In this document: one piece after another, positions 45,018-56,035 of the stretch
Layout of the letters: every line of letters starts with the position of its first letter
Position numbering within the stretch: position 1 is the first letter of the stretch
From: Amyloporia xantha
Lineage: Eukaryota > Basidiomycota > Agaricomycetes > Polyporales > Adustoporiaceae
Reading direction: 5' to 3'
Assembly (NCBI GenBank): GCA_036971615.1
Contig: JAYKKR010000004.1
Span: 2,378,421-2,442,420 of the forward strand
DNA length: 64,000 nt
The notes under the pieces: generated by a model
Databases searched by the model: none
The model's input: the letters and a program-made list of their open reading frames with translations, nothing else
Told to the model about the DNA's origin: nothing
Program-made: the position numbers and the translations under genes

Positions 45018-48000
45018 TCACACACATGTATTAAAGCGAGAAGCGGCATGCTCCGCCATGCGCGTCCACAGCGAGACCTGACGGCGCGCATAGCATACAT
45101 GACCTGGAGGCCCATAGAGGCGGGAGCGCCATAGGTTCGCCTTGTTATGGAAGCTCGCCTGCGTCCACGCCATCTCTGCCGTGACCATGACAAACTCCTC
45201 CGCCCACCTATCCTTACGTGATTTTGCACGGAACCAGTTGACGCGATGCACTGGCGCGCTGCAGTCAGCATTGCGGGCATTGGACGGACCACAAGCGCAC
45301 TCACACTCCGTCAACCAGTTGGACTGCGTTGAATCGCCCTCGATGTCTACGGTCCATATCCAGGACAACTTGTCCTGCCGTGTTCCTCGGATGGAGTTGT
45401 CGAGCAGCGCGGTGATCGCCTTGAGGTCATCATGTTGAATGGCACGGAAGCGCGCTTTGATGGCGTCAGTCGGATTCAGAGCGAGGATGGCGTGGCGGCT
45501 TTGACTGTAAATGCGCACGTTCTCTAGCACCGCCCTCTGCGTGGAGATGACCTCGTCCCAGGACCGGAGCTTTTGGCGCTGGCTCTTTGCATGACGAACC
45601 GCCGTACGAAACAGCACTGACTTGTAACCAATGGCGAGGCGAATCTGATGAAGGGCGTCATTGGCCTGCCCAATGCGCAAACTCAACTCCTCCGAAGCGA
45701 TGTCCTCTAAACCGCTGGCCACGACAACATCGTAGCCAAGCTGTGATGGAAGCGAAATGATGGCGCTCTCAGGCTGGATTCCAGAATCGATCTCACCGGT
45801 GTAAATCTCATCAAGAGGATTGACATCTTCCTCCAGTGCATCCCATTCAGACCCGTCATAAGCCTCTGAGGCGCCATCCCCATCGGGCTCGGCCACAAGT
45901 GGAATGTACGAAGCGGCTTTGGACTCGAATGTCACTATACGCTTCTGAAGGCGCTGACGGCGCTCCTCCAGCGCAAGGCGGTCCGCCACCAGCGGATGCC
46001 GGCCCATCTTCCGTTTCAGTTGGCTAATGACCAACCTAAGACCTGTTGTGAGCTTGGCACCCGATGTTCAATGACGCTACCTACTGCAATTCCTGAATCT
46101 TCATGCCCGTGGCTATCCATGCAGCTACGCCCTGATGGCGATGTTGCGATGTTTCCGTTTGCGTTAGTTGAAGTTGGATCTGCATCCGGGTGGGTGCTGC
46201 GCCACATCATTAATCATGGCCGTACCCTCTAGTGTGCACTCTCACCCTTTCTCATCTGCACGTCAAAGACATCCATCGCGCTGATTTTAGCGTCACGCAT
46301 GGCGAGCGCCTCGCCCTCAGCGGCTCGCCACTCTCCTAGCTGCTCCTCCGTGCTCGATCTCTCAATGAACTCCAACACATCCCCGCTCTCCGTGGCGCCG
46401 GCTTTGGCCTTTCGCCATTTCCTAACAAGGGTGTTCGCTGTTGAAGCCACAGTCAATCAACCTCTCCACCAATGTCAAGGTTGGCCCACCCATCCCGGTC
46501 AACTTCTTCCAATTGGAATCATTCATGTGATCGTCAATGACTTCCTTTCTATGTGCTGTGGTCATGCCGCGTGTGCTACCCGAAATGAGATTCAACGGCG
46601 CCCAAAGGGTTTCAATCACTTCGCCATCAATCTGACCAGCACCGGGAATGAAGTTGGGTGAGTAGCGAGGAAAGCATGTGTCTTGATGGCCGTGGACATG
46701 AAACAGGCCTATTCCGCGCCGTATCTCCACGTTCGGCGGCATGTGCAAATACTCACTCTCCCCGAACCGCTTCATGAGATTGATGCCGTATTGACACATG
46801 ATGTCGTACATCACCAGCAGCACCTGGATACCCGCCATGGTGGCGAGCACCTCGCTCAGCGCGTAATCCATGTTCATCTGTCTGATGGCGGGTGTAAGTG
46901 AACAAAGGAAATAGCAAACCACTTACCTCTCGCCTTTCTGGAAATCAACCACCGCATGCGGCATGAAAAACCCATGGCGCGCACAGGCCGCGGCGCCAAT
47001 CCCCGTGGCTTCAAGGTTATGGCGATCTGCATTCGCCTGGTTGACGGCGCGATGATCGTGACAGAAGGATTTCTACATAGGCTATGAGCGTCCAACGGTT
47101 CATCCACTAGGAGTCGATCACGGACCTCTTTATGCTCGATGGCGACAGCGAGATGCTTCTTGTAGGTGTCATCGCCCACCATGAAAGCTGTCGCCATCGC
47201 TGAGAATGACGTCGTCCTCTGGGCGACGCATCTTGAGATGCTCCGCGCTAAAGTTGCCGTCCATTACGATGCTCCTCATGTACTTCCATCTGCTATCGCG
47301 TTACACATGCCGCCCAAAAACGTCTTACATGGCTCACTGTACGGGGTCATCACGCCATCCGGAAGCGAGATTCACGCCAGGCTTGGGACATGCCGGGCAC
47401 CCCAAAGCGAGGCCACCAGCTGGTATCGCGTTGGAGGCGCCATGACCATATCCATGCCATTTGCGGTATTTGAGGTTTCGCCATTGGCGGGACACCCGCA
47501 GAAGCTCTCTGTAACGGTTCTAGCCCCTTCTCAACGGCGAAAACAGCTTCATATGCACATAGCAGCTTACCTGCACTGAATGCGGGAACGCGGAGTTTGT
47601 GACACGTCGAAGCTTGCTGTAGTAATTCATCCCCGAGGTTTTGCACTCCTTGTTGGTAAGCAAAAATCATCCAACACCCGAAATGTGAACGCAGTGCGTG
47701 GCCGCTTGGTGCTCCCAGGATAGAGGCCCATGTCCAATAGTTGCAGGTCTCGAGTGAGCCTGTTATCGCACCGACACCACACAACGTCCAGGCTATGCAT
47801 CCCCGTAACATCTACAATGGTCAAAGTGTCAAACGCGTAGTGACTTCGCGGCGCCATCGAGTCCGCTTTGATTGGCTCTTCATCCTCTTCATTGTCCCCG
47901 GCGTCACTCACGTCGTCGTCTTCGCCATCGCTATCAGCATCCCCATCCAGCGGCGTGATCGGGGACTCCGCATCCACACATGGTTCGCCATCATGCCCGA

Positions 48001-48581
48001 GATGCATCCGCACCCCAACCTCCCGAAGCCACGCCGGTTCGAAGAACCCATCCGCCCACTTCTCCACCCGATGCAGCGGCATGCGGCGATGCGTCAACTG
48101 CAGGCAGTCCTCGCAATACACGGGGCGCCCAAAGCATTCCAAGCAGCGCCAATCGCCATGCGCATCAGCGCATTTGCTGCATCGTCTCTCACCTGGTGGA
48201 GCTTCTAGCTCGATGATGTGGCTTAGATACACATCGCGAAGTGGAAGCCATTCGCGCATAAAGTCGTTCTGCGACTGCCCCGCCTTCGGCGTTGACATTG
48301 AGCGACCCAAATAAGGCGACGGTACTCACCTTGTGCAGACTCTTCATCGGCATCACATCGTCAAACACCACATGCTCCTGCACGGGTTCGGAATATGCGT
48401 CATGAGACGCGGCTTTAGAGGGGATTTCGACGGCGATCTTGATGCGCTTGTCGGCACATGCGCCACGCGGTAGCGGTGCTTCCTTGGGAACGTATGTGAC
48501 GGCGCCTCTTGCAGTTCGCCGTTCTTCGCGACGCACGAACACCGCATCGCCACTGACATGTTGCTTCTTCGTGCGGGCCAT
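45018..48581 (-). CDS. Gene E1: KDZ transposase with CxC2-type cysteine cluster
   Basis: The start is MARTKKQHVSGDAVF (48,581), preferred to an upstream ATG because it fits the usual basic KDZ N terminus. After an intron comes the cysteine cluster (CSKCADAHGDWRCLECFGRPVYCEDC), typical of CxC2 domains fused to KDZ transposases. DVTGMHSLDVVWC, LLRVSRQWRNLK and CHDHRAVNQANADRHN follow. The RNase H-fold core carries the acidic residues in VMYDIMCQYG, HVHGHQDTCFPRYSPNF and DGEVIETLWAPLN. The C-terminal exon (45,018-46,034) is helical. Several introns of about 45-60 bp are visible. A one-base excess near 47,190 breaks the frame between ILSDGD and FMVGDD. It should act in the nucleus on the terminal arrays. 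It is divergent from F1. Confidence 0.92.
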
Positions 48582-48856
48582 GGCCGTATCACTGCGGACA
48601 GATGACAATTGGCTTATTGTGATCCATGACAGCTTCCTTTTCATACTGAATGGCGATCTCTCACGCCCCTGCCTCCTGATCCCTTATCAACAACGGATCA
48701 TATCCACGCGATCACCTTCAGATACTTGGCCGATGCTTATCTCCGACGGATCTTCGCCATGACCTTCCCTCGAGGCGATCACCCGATCCACCATCGACTC
48801 CTCAAATTCGCCTTGCATTTCGCCTTGGCCTACCAACCCATTCACCCCACGGCGCA

Positions 48857-49611
48857 ATGGCTCTCGCCTTGAAGAATCGCGAACAGTCCCTCTCCAGCCT
48901 CATCGCTATCAACCGCCGACTGATCTCATACTATGCCTGGCGCTGCGAGCAGGCGCTAGCGACCATCATGTCTGTCGCCGCCGGTAGAGACAAGGTGGCT
49001 GGCTTCGACATCACCTTGGCGCGGTGGGAGATTGGCCTCCGCATGGAAATGGTAAGCTTCGCCTTCCCCAACGTGTCTGCTCTGACGCTCAGCAGGAAGC
49101 CCTTCGCGACTGCCTTGGCCGCCTCGCCCTCGTCGGCGTCACCGACGTCGAGCTCCCCGACGTCGTCCGCAAGATCAGCGACGCCACCGTCTTTGGGGCC
49201 GTCCCACGGATCCACGTCCTCGAGATACAGCCGTTCACGCCGCTCGCCTCGCCGCCATCCTTGCAGCTACAGAAGCTGCGCACAGAAACCGAGCCCGCGT
49301 GGTGGACTTGGCCAGACGACCCTCCCAGTCACCTTCCAGCATGGTGGAAGTATCCACTGCATGACAGAGTAAGTCGCCACCCCGCTCCCACCTTTTCAAC
49401 ACATTCATTCACATAAATTGCATCGATTGCCGCATAGCGTCGCGGCGACACCTATCAAGTCAACTACCGCGATATGAGAGCGGTCAGCCATCGATTGGAT
49501 GACGTCGAACGCCTGGTCACCCGCTTCGCCGAGAGCCGCCATCGCGATGCCGGCGACCTCACAAGGATGTTGGACGCCTTCAAAGAGGTGCTGTTGCCAG
49601 ATGAGGAGTGA
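48857..49611 (+). CDS. Gene F1: small three-exon protein of unknown function
   Basis: Exon 1 (48,857-49,050) begins MALALKNREQSLSSLIAI and ends at a GTAAGC donor. Exon 2 (about 49,095-49,370) encodes VRKISDATVFGAVPRIHV and a tryptophan-rich end (EPAWWTWPDDPPSHLPAWW). Exon 3 (about 49,439-49,611) encodes YRDMRAVSHRLDDVERL and ends with PDEE. All three splice junctions keep frame, with GTAAGY donors and AG acceptors, and no frameshift is seen. It sits divergently upstream of the transposase gene, so the two may share a promoter. I recognise no domain. The equivalent in element 2 would lie beyond the telomere. Confidence 0.65.
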
Positions 49612-49742
49612 GACCGGGTCTCTGCGCGCCATGTCGTAGGTGGATCTCGCCGTCGTCTGTATGTATTTCTTGTCGCTGCCTTTATGAGCACGAGTGCATG
49701 ACGTCCCCAGCGTCTCCCATTTGTTCAATGGACCTTGTATTT

Positions 49743-50047
49743 AAGCGGCTGAATCACATTACCATCCAATCATGTGGATGGCGATGCGATTCAGACGCTT
49801 AACTTCGGGGTAGCATTGACGAATGGCCGAGCTCGAGGACGCCAGCAAATCATGCTCTTTGGACATCGTGCCATGTCAAAGGTGGGTGTTTTCAGGTGGC
49901 GTATGTATCCGTTTCGTCTGCGCGGTGAGTGCATAAATGCATGACGTCCTTCTGCGCCAGCCAATTCTTCAATGGCCTTGGTATTCAAGCAGCTGAATCG
50001 GATGGCCATCCAACAATGGTTGGATGGCGATTCGATTCAGATGCTTT
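49743..50047. repeat. Two related long hairpins in the right subterminal region
   Basis: Hairpin 1 (49,743-49,800) and hairpin 2 (49,986-50,047) both start AAGCRGCTGAATC and end with the complement GATTCAGAYGCTT, with inner stems of CCATCC/GGATGG. Stem positions differ between the two while pairing is largely kept. No open reading frame accounts for the conservation. Confidence 0.7.
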
Positions 50048-50129
50048 GATCCAGGGTAGCATTGAAGAATCATGCAGGTCGAGAACGCCAGCACATCACG
50101 CCGGCTGCGCACCATGTGCCTCGCCTGTG

Positions 50130-50747
50130 CGCGCCATGCACGGCGCCATCGGATGGCGCATATTGCCGCTGAACGAGGCGGCTTCATCTATGACCTTCGG
50201 AGCCACAGGTATGCGGCTCTGAAGAGCATAGATGAAGGCGCCCTGTCTGGCGAGCCATAGCGCCATCTCCCAACAGTGAGCATGAGCGCGCCATGCACGG
50301 CGCCATCGGATGGCGCATATAGCCGCTGAACGAGGCCCCTTCTTCTATGACCTTCGGAGCCACAGGTAAGCGGCTCTGAAGAGCATAGATGAAGGCGCCC
50401 TGTCTGGCGAGCCATAGCGCCATCTCCCAACAGTGAGCATAAGCGCGCCATGCACGGCGCCATCAGATGGCGCCCGTCGCCGCCGGACAGCGCAACTTCA
50501 GTCTGTGGCCCTCAGAGCCACAGGTATGCGGCTCTGAAGACCATAGATGAAGGCGCCCTGTCAGGCGAGCCATAGCGCCATCTCCCAACAGCGAGCATGA
50601 GCGCGCATGCACTTCGCCATCAGATGGCGCCCGTCGCCGCCGGACAAGGCCCATTTGACTTATGTCCTTCTGAGCCACAGGTATGCGGCTCGGAGGAACA
50701 TAAGTCAAGTCTTCCTGTCTGGAGTCTGACTCATTCATGCAAGGCGC
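50130..50747. repeat. Four tandem units with covarying hairpins and a constant loop
   Basis: Units of about 150-165 bp each hold a hairpin (50,182-50,237; 50,342-50,396; 50,496-50,551; 50,655-50,709). Its loop is the invariant ACAGGTAWGC closed by GAGCC/GGCTC. The outer stems differ: units 1 and 2 pair CTTCATCTATG-type arms, while unit 4 pairs TGACTTATGT with ACATAAGTCA. Between hairpins lie CGGCGCCATCRGATGGCGC blocks that hold the element-1 motif. The region is non-coding. Confidence 0.8.
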
Positions 50748-51045
50748 TGTTGGATTAACCCATTAACTCCTTGCTCTCTACGTTCACCAGTGGAATCGAG
50801 TTGCCTTCCGCGCCATGAGTACTCCGGATGCAGCTGATTTGTCCATCAGCATCAGGGGTACTCTCAAAACGTGGACGGTGATTCAATTCCTCTGGGTGAC
50901 CCAGGGTAGCAAGGATGAAATGGCCCCGTCCAACAGCGCCAGCACATCATAACACCTGCGTGCCATACGCCTCACAATGTGGCAGGCAAGGTACGTGGCG
51001 CATGGTTGCATAGCGCGTCTGGACATGGTGGCGCCATGATTCCAT

Positions 51046-51400
51046 AGCGCATGCTGCCGCTGGAGATGGCCATTGGATCTGTGTCCCGCAGAGGGTCCAG
51101 ACAGCTGGATCCTTTGAAGGACACATATCAGATGGCCCAGTCTCTGCGCGTGTCTTGGGTTGGGCGAGAATATGTATTAGATGCTGGTAGGTGGGTAGAT
51201 CCAGTTCAAATGACCTTAGCGTACATGAAATATGTATAAGCGGTAGAATATAGCGCGATGCTGCCGCTTGAGATGGCCATTGGATCTGTGTCCCACAAAG
51301 GGTCCACACAGCTGGATCCTTTGAAGGACACATGTAAGATGGCCCTGTCTCTGCGCGTGTCTTGGGTGGGGTGTATGGAGCCGTCGGAAATGGCCAATCA
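51046..51400. repeat. Duplicated imperfect hairpin block
   Basis: Two copies (about 51,050-51,165 and 51,259-51,375) contain GATGGCCATTGGATCTGTGTCC paired with GGACACATRTMAGATGGCCC, with an inner AGGGTCCA.ACAGCTGGATCCTTT stem. The copies are nearly identical and are separated by a short AT-rich stretch. No gene is apparent. Confidence 0.65.
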
Positions 51401-51578
51401 GTCCTTGCGCTTTGAATTGTAGTCACACCACTGACCTGACCACACACGAAACGTCGTGATGAATGACAGATTGCAAAGCCTAATGGATGGCGAGGCATTA
51501 TTATTATTATACATACAGCATGAGATTTATTGAAATGCATATAATTAAAGCGTAGAAAAGGAAACAATAGGGCGGAAT

Positions 51579-52470
51579 ATACTACTTCAAGGCGAGAATA
51601 TACCACGATAATATGGCGCAGTCGGCCGCGCCGTGTCTACAGGCTATATTATAGCCCTCGGCCGACACTACTTGCAGGCGAGAATATACCACGATAATAT
51701 GGCGCAGTCGGCCACGCCGTGTCTACAGGCTATATTATAGCCCTCGGCCGACACTACTTGCAGGCGAGAATATACCACAGAAATATGGCGCAGTCGGCCG
51801 CGCCGTATCTAAAGGCTATATTATAGCCCTCGGCCGACACTACTTCAAGGCGAGAATATACCACGATAATATGGCGCAGTCGGCCGCGCCGTGTCTACAG
51901 GCTATATTATAGCCCTCGGCCGACACTACTTGCAGGCGAGAATATACCACAGAAATATGGCGCAGTCGGCCGCGCCGTGTCTACAGGCTATATTATAGCC
52001 CTCGGCCGACACTACTTGCAGGCGAGAATATACCACAGAAATATGGCGCAGTCGGCCGCGCCGTATCTAAAGGCTATATTATAGCCCTCGGCCGACACTA
52101 CTTCAAGGCGAGAATATACCACGATAATATGGCACAGTCGGCCGCGCCGTGTCTACAGGCTATATTATAGCCCTCGGCCGACACTACTTGCAGGCGAGAA
52201 TATACCACAGAAATATGGCGCAGTCGGCCGCGCCGTATCTAAAGGCTATATTATAGCCCTCGGCCGACACTACTTCAAGGCGAGAATATACTACGGAAAT
52301 ATGGCGCACTCGGCCGCGCCGTATCTACAGGCTATATTATACCCTCTCGGCCGACCCTGCACTGCAGGCTATAGCGATGGCGTCGGCCGACGTCCGCTCT
52401 CCTTACTAAGTAATAAAAATTTCACCCATATCTCTCCCTATAGAGTAGGCTATAATGACTGAATGGGCTC
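51579..52470. repeat. Right terminal array of KDZ element 1
   Basis: About nine tandem units of 86 bp, each with CACTACTTSMAGGCGAGAATATACC, an AATATGGCGCASTCGGCC block and CAGGCTATATTATAGCCCTCGG, followed by the ACGTCCGCTCTCCTTACTAAG block and the terminus. It is inverted relative to the left array. Two unit subtypes alternate (CGATAATATGG and CAGAAATATGG variants), suggesting duplication in blocks of two or three units. Confidence 0.92.
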
Positions 52471-52477
52471 GAGTTCC
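52471..52477. repeat. Target-site duplication of KDZ element 1, right copy
   Basis: GAGTTCC follows the right terminus GGGCTC and matches 34,153-34,159. From here onward the GTCGCG/CGCGAC motif of element 2 returns. Confidence 0.7.
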
Positions 52478-52956
52478 GCGGGCCTCAGACATGAGCACGT
52501 CGGGGGAGATCTGTGCGCGCCTTCGATTGGATTTGCCTCTGGGTTGTCAGTACTCATCACAGCTGTGGACGAGGTCCTCACGGTTCTCCATGTCCATGTT
52601 CATCGATCGCGGTGTTTGTGGTCGCGACGAGGTGGGAATGCTAAGTTGTTTTCATGAGCTTATGAACATTGCACAGGAATTTGTATTAGCACCTACTTGC
52701 AGCGGAAAGACTGGATGAGAGTACAAAGACGCGTAGCAGTTGACTTGGGATAGGAGGTCGCGATTGATTCAGGCGCCCACGTGACAAGACGATCGAAAAT
52801 CGGCGATCACCTGAGCGCGCGTTGACGCGTTGCTGACATAACCCGCAACCCGTTCAGCACTTGAAGGTCGCGCGCGTCCAAGTTCATTCTGTCTTCCTCT
52901 TACCATCACCGCCACTCCAGCCTCTCTCGCTTTTCTAACCTCGCTTCTCACTGAAA
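52478..52956 (-). pseudogene. Candidate 5' region of gene A2 and shared A2/B2 promoter
   Basis: In element 1 the space between A1 and B1 is a divergent promoter of about 250 bp. Here the equivalent space upstream of B2 ends at the element 1 insertion, so it should contain the A2 start. A short minus-strand frame beginning near 52,600 (MNMDMENREDL) could be that exon, but it meets a stop after about 18 codons unless spliced. GTCGCGAC occurs near 52,620. The assignment rests on position, not on clear sequence similarity. Confidence 0.3.
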
Positions 52957-55826
52957 ATGTCCGACGCCGTCGTCCGCCAGCTCACCATCGACACCGCGAC
53001 CGCGCGTATGGTGGCCGCGCTCGCTTGCGTGCCCGCCCCGGGCACACAAGGCTACGTGCTCTACGAGGAGTCCTTCTACTCCGAGTTTGTGAGTACATAA
53101 CAGCCACTCACATGAGAACAGCTAACATCTTTTTCATTTCTAGAAAAAGGGCTGGCACGCGTTCCGCGACGCTCCCCGGGATGTGCGCGGGTCTCTGCGC
53201 GTGCCCATGTTGCTGTGCAGCGCACTCAGGGAGTACGCCGACTCTCGCAACGGCGCCGACCTCCGCAACATCAGAGTCGACGATCCTCGCATCTACTCGA
53301 GCGGCATGAAGAACTTCGTCATCCCTGGGCCAACTCAGGAGGTGGAGCTGGGGAACGATCAGTGGTGGGCCAAGAGAGGTAAGCACAGCGCATGTCAGTT
53401 GTCGAGGCCACTGACAAATGCTAACATCTTTTACAGCAGGAGCTCCTCCAGCGGCGCGCGAGACGCTTGCGCAAGCTCCGACGCCGGAAGCGTCGACATC
53501 GCGCGTCCCTGTCCAGAAACGGAAGTCGGATGCGCACCAGGACAGCGAGACCGCGAAGAGCAAGGCAGCAAAGCCCTCCGCTCAGGCAGACGCTGCCACC
53601 CAATCGCGCCCACCCCCACCAGCGGCACCCACAGCGCAGCCCACCGCGGCGTCTTTGGAGACGACACAGCAGCCCAAGAGGACAAAACCGCAGTTCGTGC
53701 TTCCCCCAGTAAACGCGCCCCCTCGCATGAAGCGCCCGGTTGTCCGGCCATCTCTGAAGAGGCCGCTCGTCGACTCGGACGACAGCCCGATCATTCCCGG
53801 TTGCGTGAGGGTGCCTCCGCTACCTGAAGGAAAGAAGCTGTCGAACGGAAAAGGCAAGAAGCGGGCGCGTGACGAAGAGGTGGAGGCGGAAGTGGTGGGT
53901 GGACGCGACGAGGAAGAAGAGGAGGACGATGAGAATGGGGACAAGGAGGACGAGGAGGAGGACGACGACGAGGACGAGGAGGACGCGCCGCCTCCGCGCA
54001 ACGGCGAGAAGAAGACCGCAGGCAAGAATGCGCCGCGCCGGTCTACACGCACCAAGGAGAAGCAGCCTGAGCACACCACAAGGGCCGCTGCAGAGGCTGC
54101 AAGGATCGAAGAGGCGTCTGCAGTAGCAGTCAAATCTGTAAGTCCTTGCCTCGTCGCGACCGTTTTACGCTCACCTCCTGGTCTGTAGGTCGTCAGCTGT
54201 GGTGTATGCGCGCAGGCCAAAAAGGTGTGCATGGTCGCGACATCACACTTCGGGCGCTGCATGTACTGCGCGCGCAACAAGGGCAAGTGCTCTCTGGTTC
54301 CTCGGCGACCCAACGGCAAGGCGATCACTGGCCACCAGACCGCGATGGACACCGCAAAAGTGTTTCAAGAATACGCGCAGAAATGCATCCGCGACAAGGT
54401 TGCGCCGCCGGCATGGACCGTCTGGGTGAAAGACCTGGGCTTCTTGCACCAGAACAGTGACAACAAGAACATACTCCCCAACGGCCAGCTATTCGAGGAG
54501 TATGAGGCCGAGTTGGCTCAGGCGAAGAAAACCGCCGGCAAACCAACTCGCGGTGCAGTGAAGAAGACGCGGCCAAAACGAGACAGTCGCCTTGAGCGCA
54601 CCTCACCGCCGCTCGACATCGACGCCGAGGACCCAGTAGAGCCAGTTGCTGGGCCCAGCCGCGCGAAGAAGCCCAAGACCGCGCCATCTCGCCGTGACCC
54701 CACACCGCCCGCCTACGTCTACCTCAAGGACCAGGAGAACCAGTGGGAGCATCACCGACTTGAAAGGTTCGACGAGCCGCAGCAAAGTCCCATTGCGCGC
54801 GAAGAGGAGGACCGCAGTCTTGCGGAGACCAACCAGGAGGCCCATCGCGCGCGCGAGACACACTCCGAGGCCTCCCACGAGCAGCTCGCCAAGGACCAAA
54901 CGGAGACCGCGCAGCTGAAGGAGACGGTCGCGGCCTTGCAAGAAAAGGTCTCCATGCTCGAGGACATCGCAAGGAGGCATGAGGCGGCCATAGTGCCCCT
55001 GGAGAAGATGGAAGACACGGCCACCGAAGTTGCCGTGCAGCTCAGGGACTTCCTCATGGAGAAGGTCCAAACATCGTTTGGAGACTATGAGGAGGATGTC
55101 GCGAGCTTGACGGAGCACTTGGTGGCAGTGGAGGTTGCGGGGGGCACGGGCGAGGCGCGTGTCCTGCTCGAGAGCTTGACCGAGCGCATGGGTGCGGTCG
55201 AGGTTGCTGGGAGCGCTATCGAGGCGCGTGTCTTGCAGGTGGAGGAGCAACAGGAGAACATGGAAGAGTCCATGGAGAATCTCGACACGCGCGTCGAGAC
55301 GGTAAGTGCGCAGGTCAACGCACTGAACAGCGCGGTCGCCTCCATCGAGCCCGAGCACCTCCAAGCATCAATCATCAACCTTCGCGAGGAGTTCAAGAAG
55401 GTGCAGCAGTCCCTCAACGCATCGAGCGTGCAAGCCTCGCTGGACAGCATCTCTGCGCAGATTGACGGGTACGCGGGGCAGATGGAGGGCATCCGCAAAC
55501 AAGTCCTGGACCTCAGCGCTCGACGGGCCTATGTGCCAGAGCCCATGTTCCAAGGCGCGGCTTCGCGCGCGACTTCTACCGCCGCCCTCGCGAGCAACAT
55601 CAGCCAGGACAGTGTTCAAACACGGGATCCAAGCACGACCGCGGCGACGCGAGTTTCAATCCAGGCTGCGGACGTTCACAAAATTGCGACTGGTGGAGAA
55701 CAGCAGGGGAGGACTCACAGCGCGGCACATCGTCCGCATAGATTCCTTTACGACAAATATTTAGATGTACATACCATAGTCTCACGAGCGCATGGGACTT
55801 CAACAGTCCCAAAAACTACTATATAA
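52957..55826 (+). CDS. Gene B2: Zn2Cys6 coiled-coil DNA-binding protein
   Basis: Exons are 52,957-53,088, 53,144-53,378, 53,437-54,137 and 54,189-55,826; all junctions use GT-AG and keep phase. The N-terminal domain (LRVPMLLCSALREY...IRVDDPRIYSSG) aligns with B1. A proline-rich and then strongly acidic linker follows (DEEEEEDDENGDKEDEEEDD). The cysteine cluster C-x2-C-x6-C-x9-C-x2-C-x6-C (SCGVCAQAKKVC) has exactly the spacing of B1 but different contact-loop residues. A long coiled coil follows, with an internally duplicated segment (LVAVEVAGG/MGAVEVAGS). This gene has no frame damage and is the best-preserved gene of element 2. By family knowledge it should bind GC-rich sites as a dimer. Confidence 0.82.
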
Positions 55827-56035
55827 ATGATTATAATTCCAGTCCAATTTATGCGCGCGACTCAAGTTGTGAAAGAGTGGAGCAATAGTCTCTGATTAAC
55901 ACAAGTCTGTACAGGTCTGGAATTACAATGCATTAGATTGCCCATTAGGTGGAACATCACAAATAAGACAGCAGACGCCACAGGCAATACATATGGGGTG
56001 ACTTCTAAAATATCTGGCCAAAACTCGTCCGCGAC

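Larger units (their letters stand above)
34160..52470. mobile_element. KDZ composite element 1 (18.3 kb, six genes)
   Basis: The terminal inverted repeats are CACACCATACAGTCACTATAGCC at the left and the complement of GAGCCCATTCAGTCATTATAGCC at the right. They continue inward through CTACTCTATAGGGAGAGATA, a GGAGAGCGGACGTCGGCCGAC block and arrays of 86-87-bp units. A 7-bp direct repeat flanks the element. Six genes alternate in orientation: A -, B +, C -, D +, E -, F +, so promoters pair at A/B, C/D and E/F. The element carries its own transposase (E) and a TET/JBP dioxygenase (D). ATGGCG/CGCCAT occurs throughout, far above expectation. Confidence 0.9.

Noticed and set aside
51600..52380. CRISPR-like direct repeats
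   Set aside because: Units are contiguous 86-bp tandem copies without unique spacers, in a eukaryotic transposon terminus.
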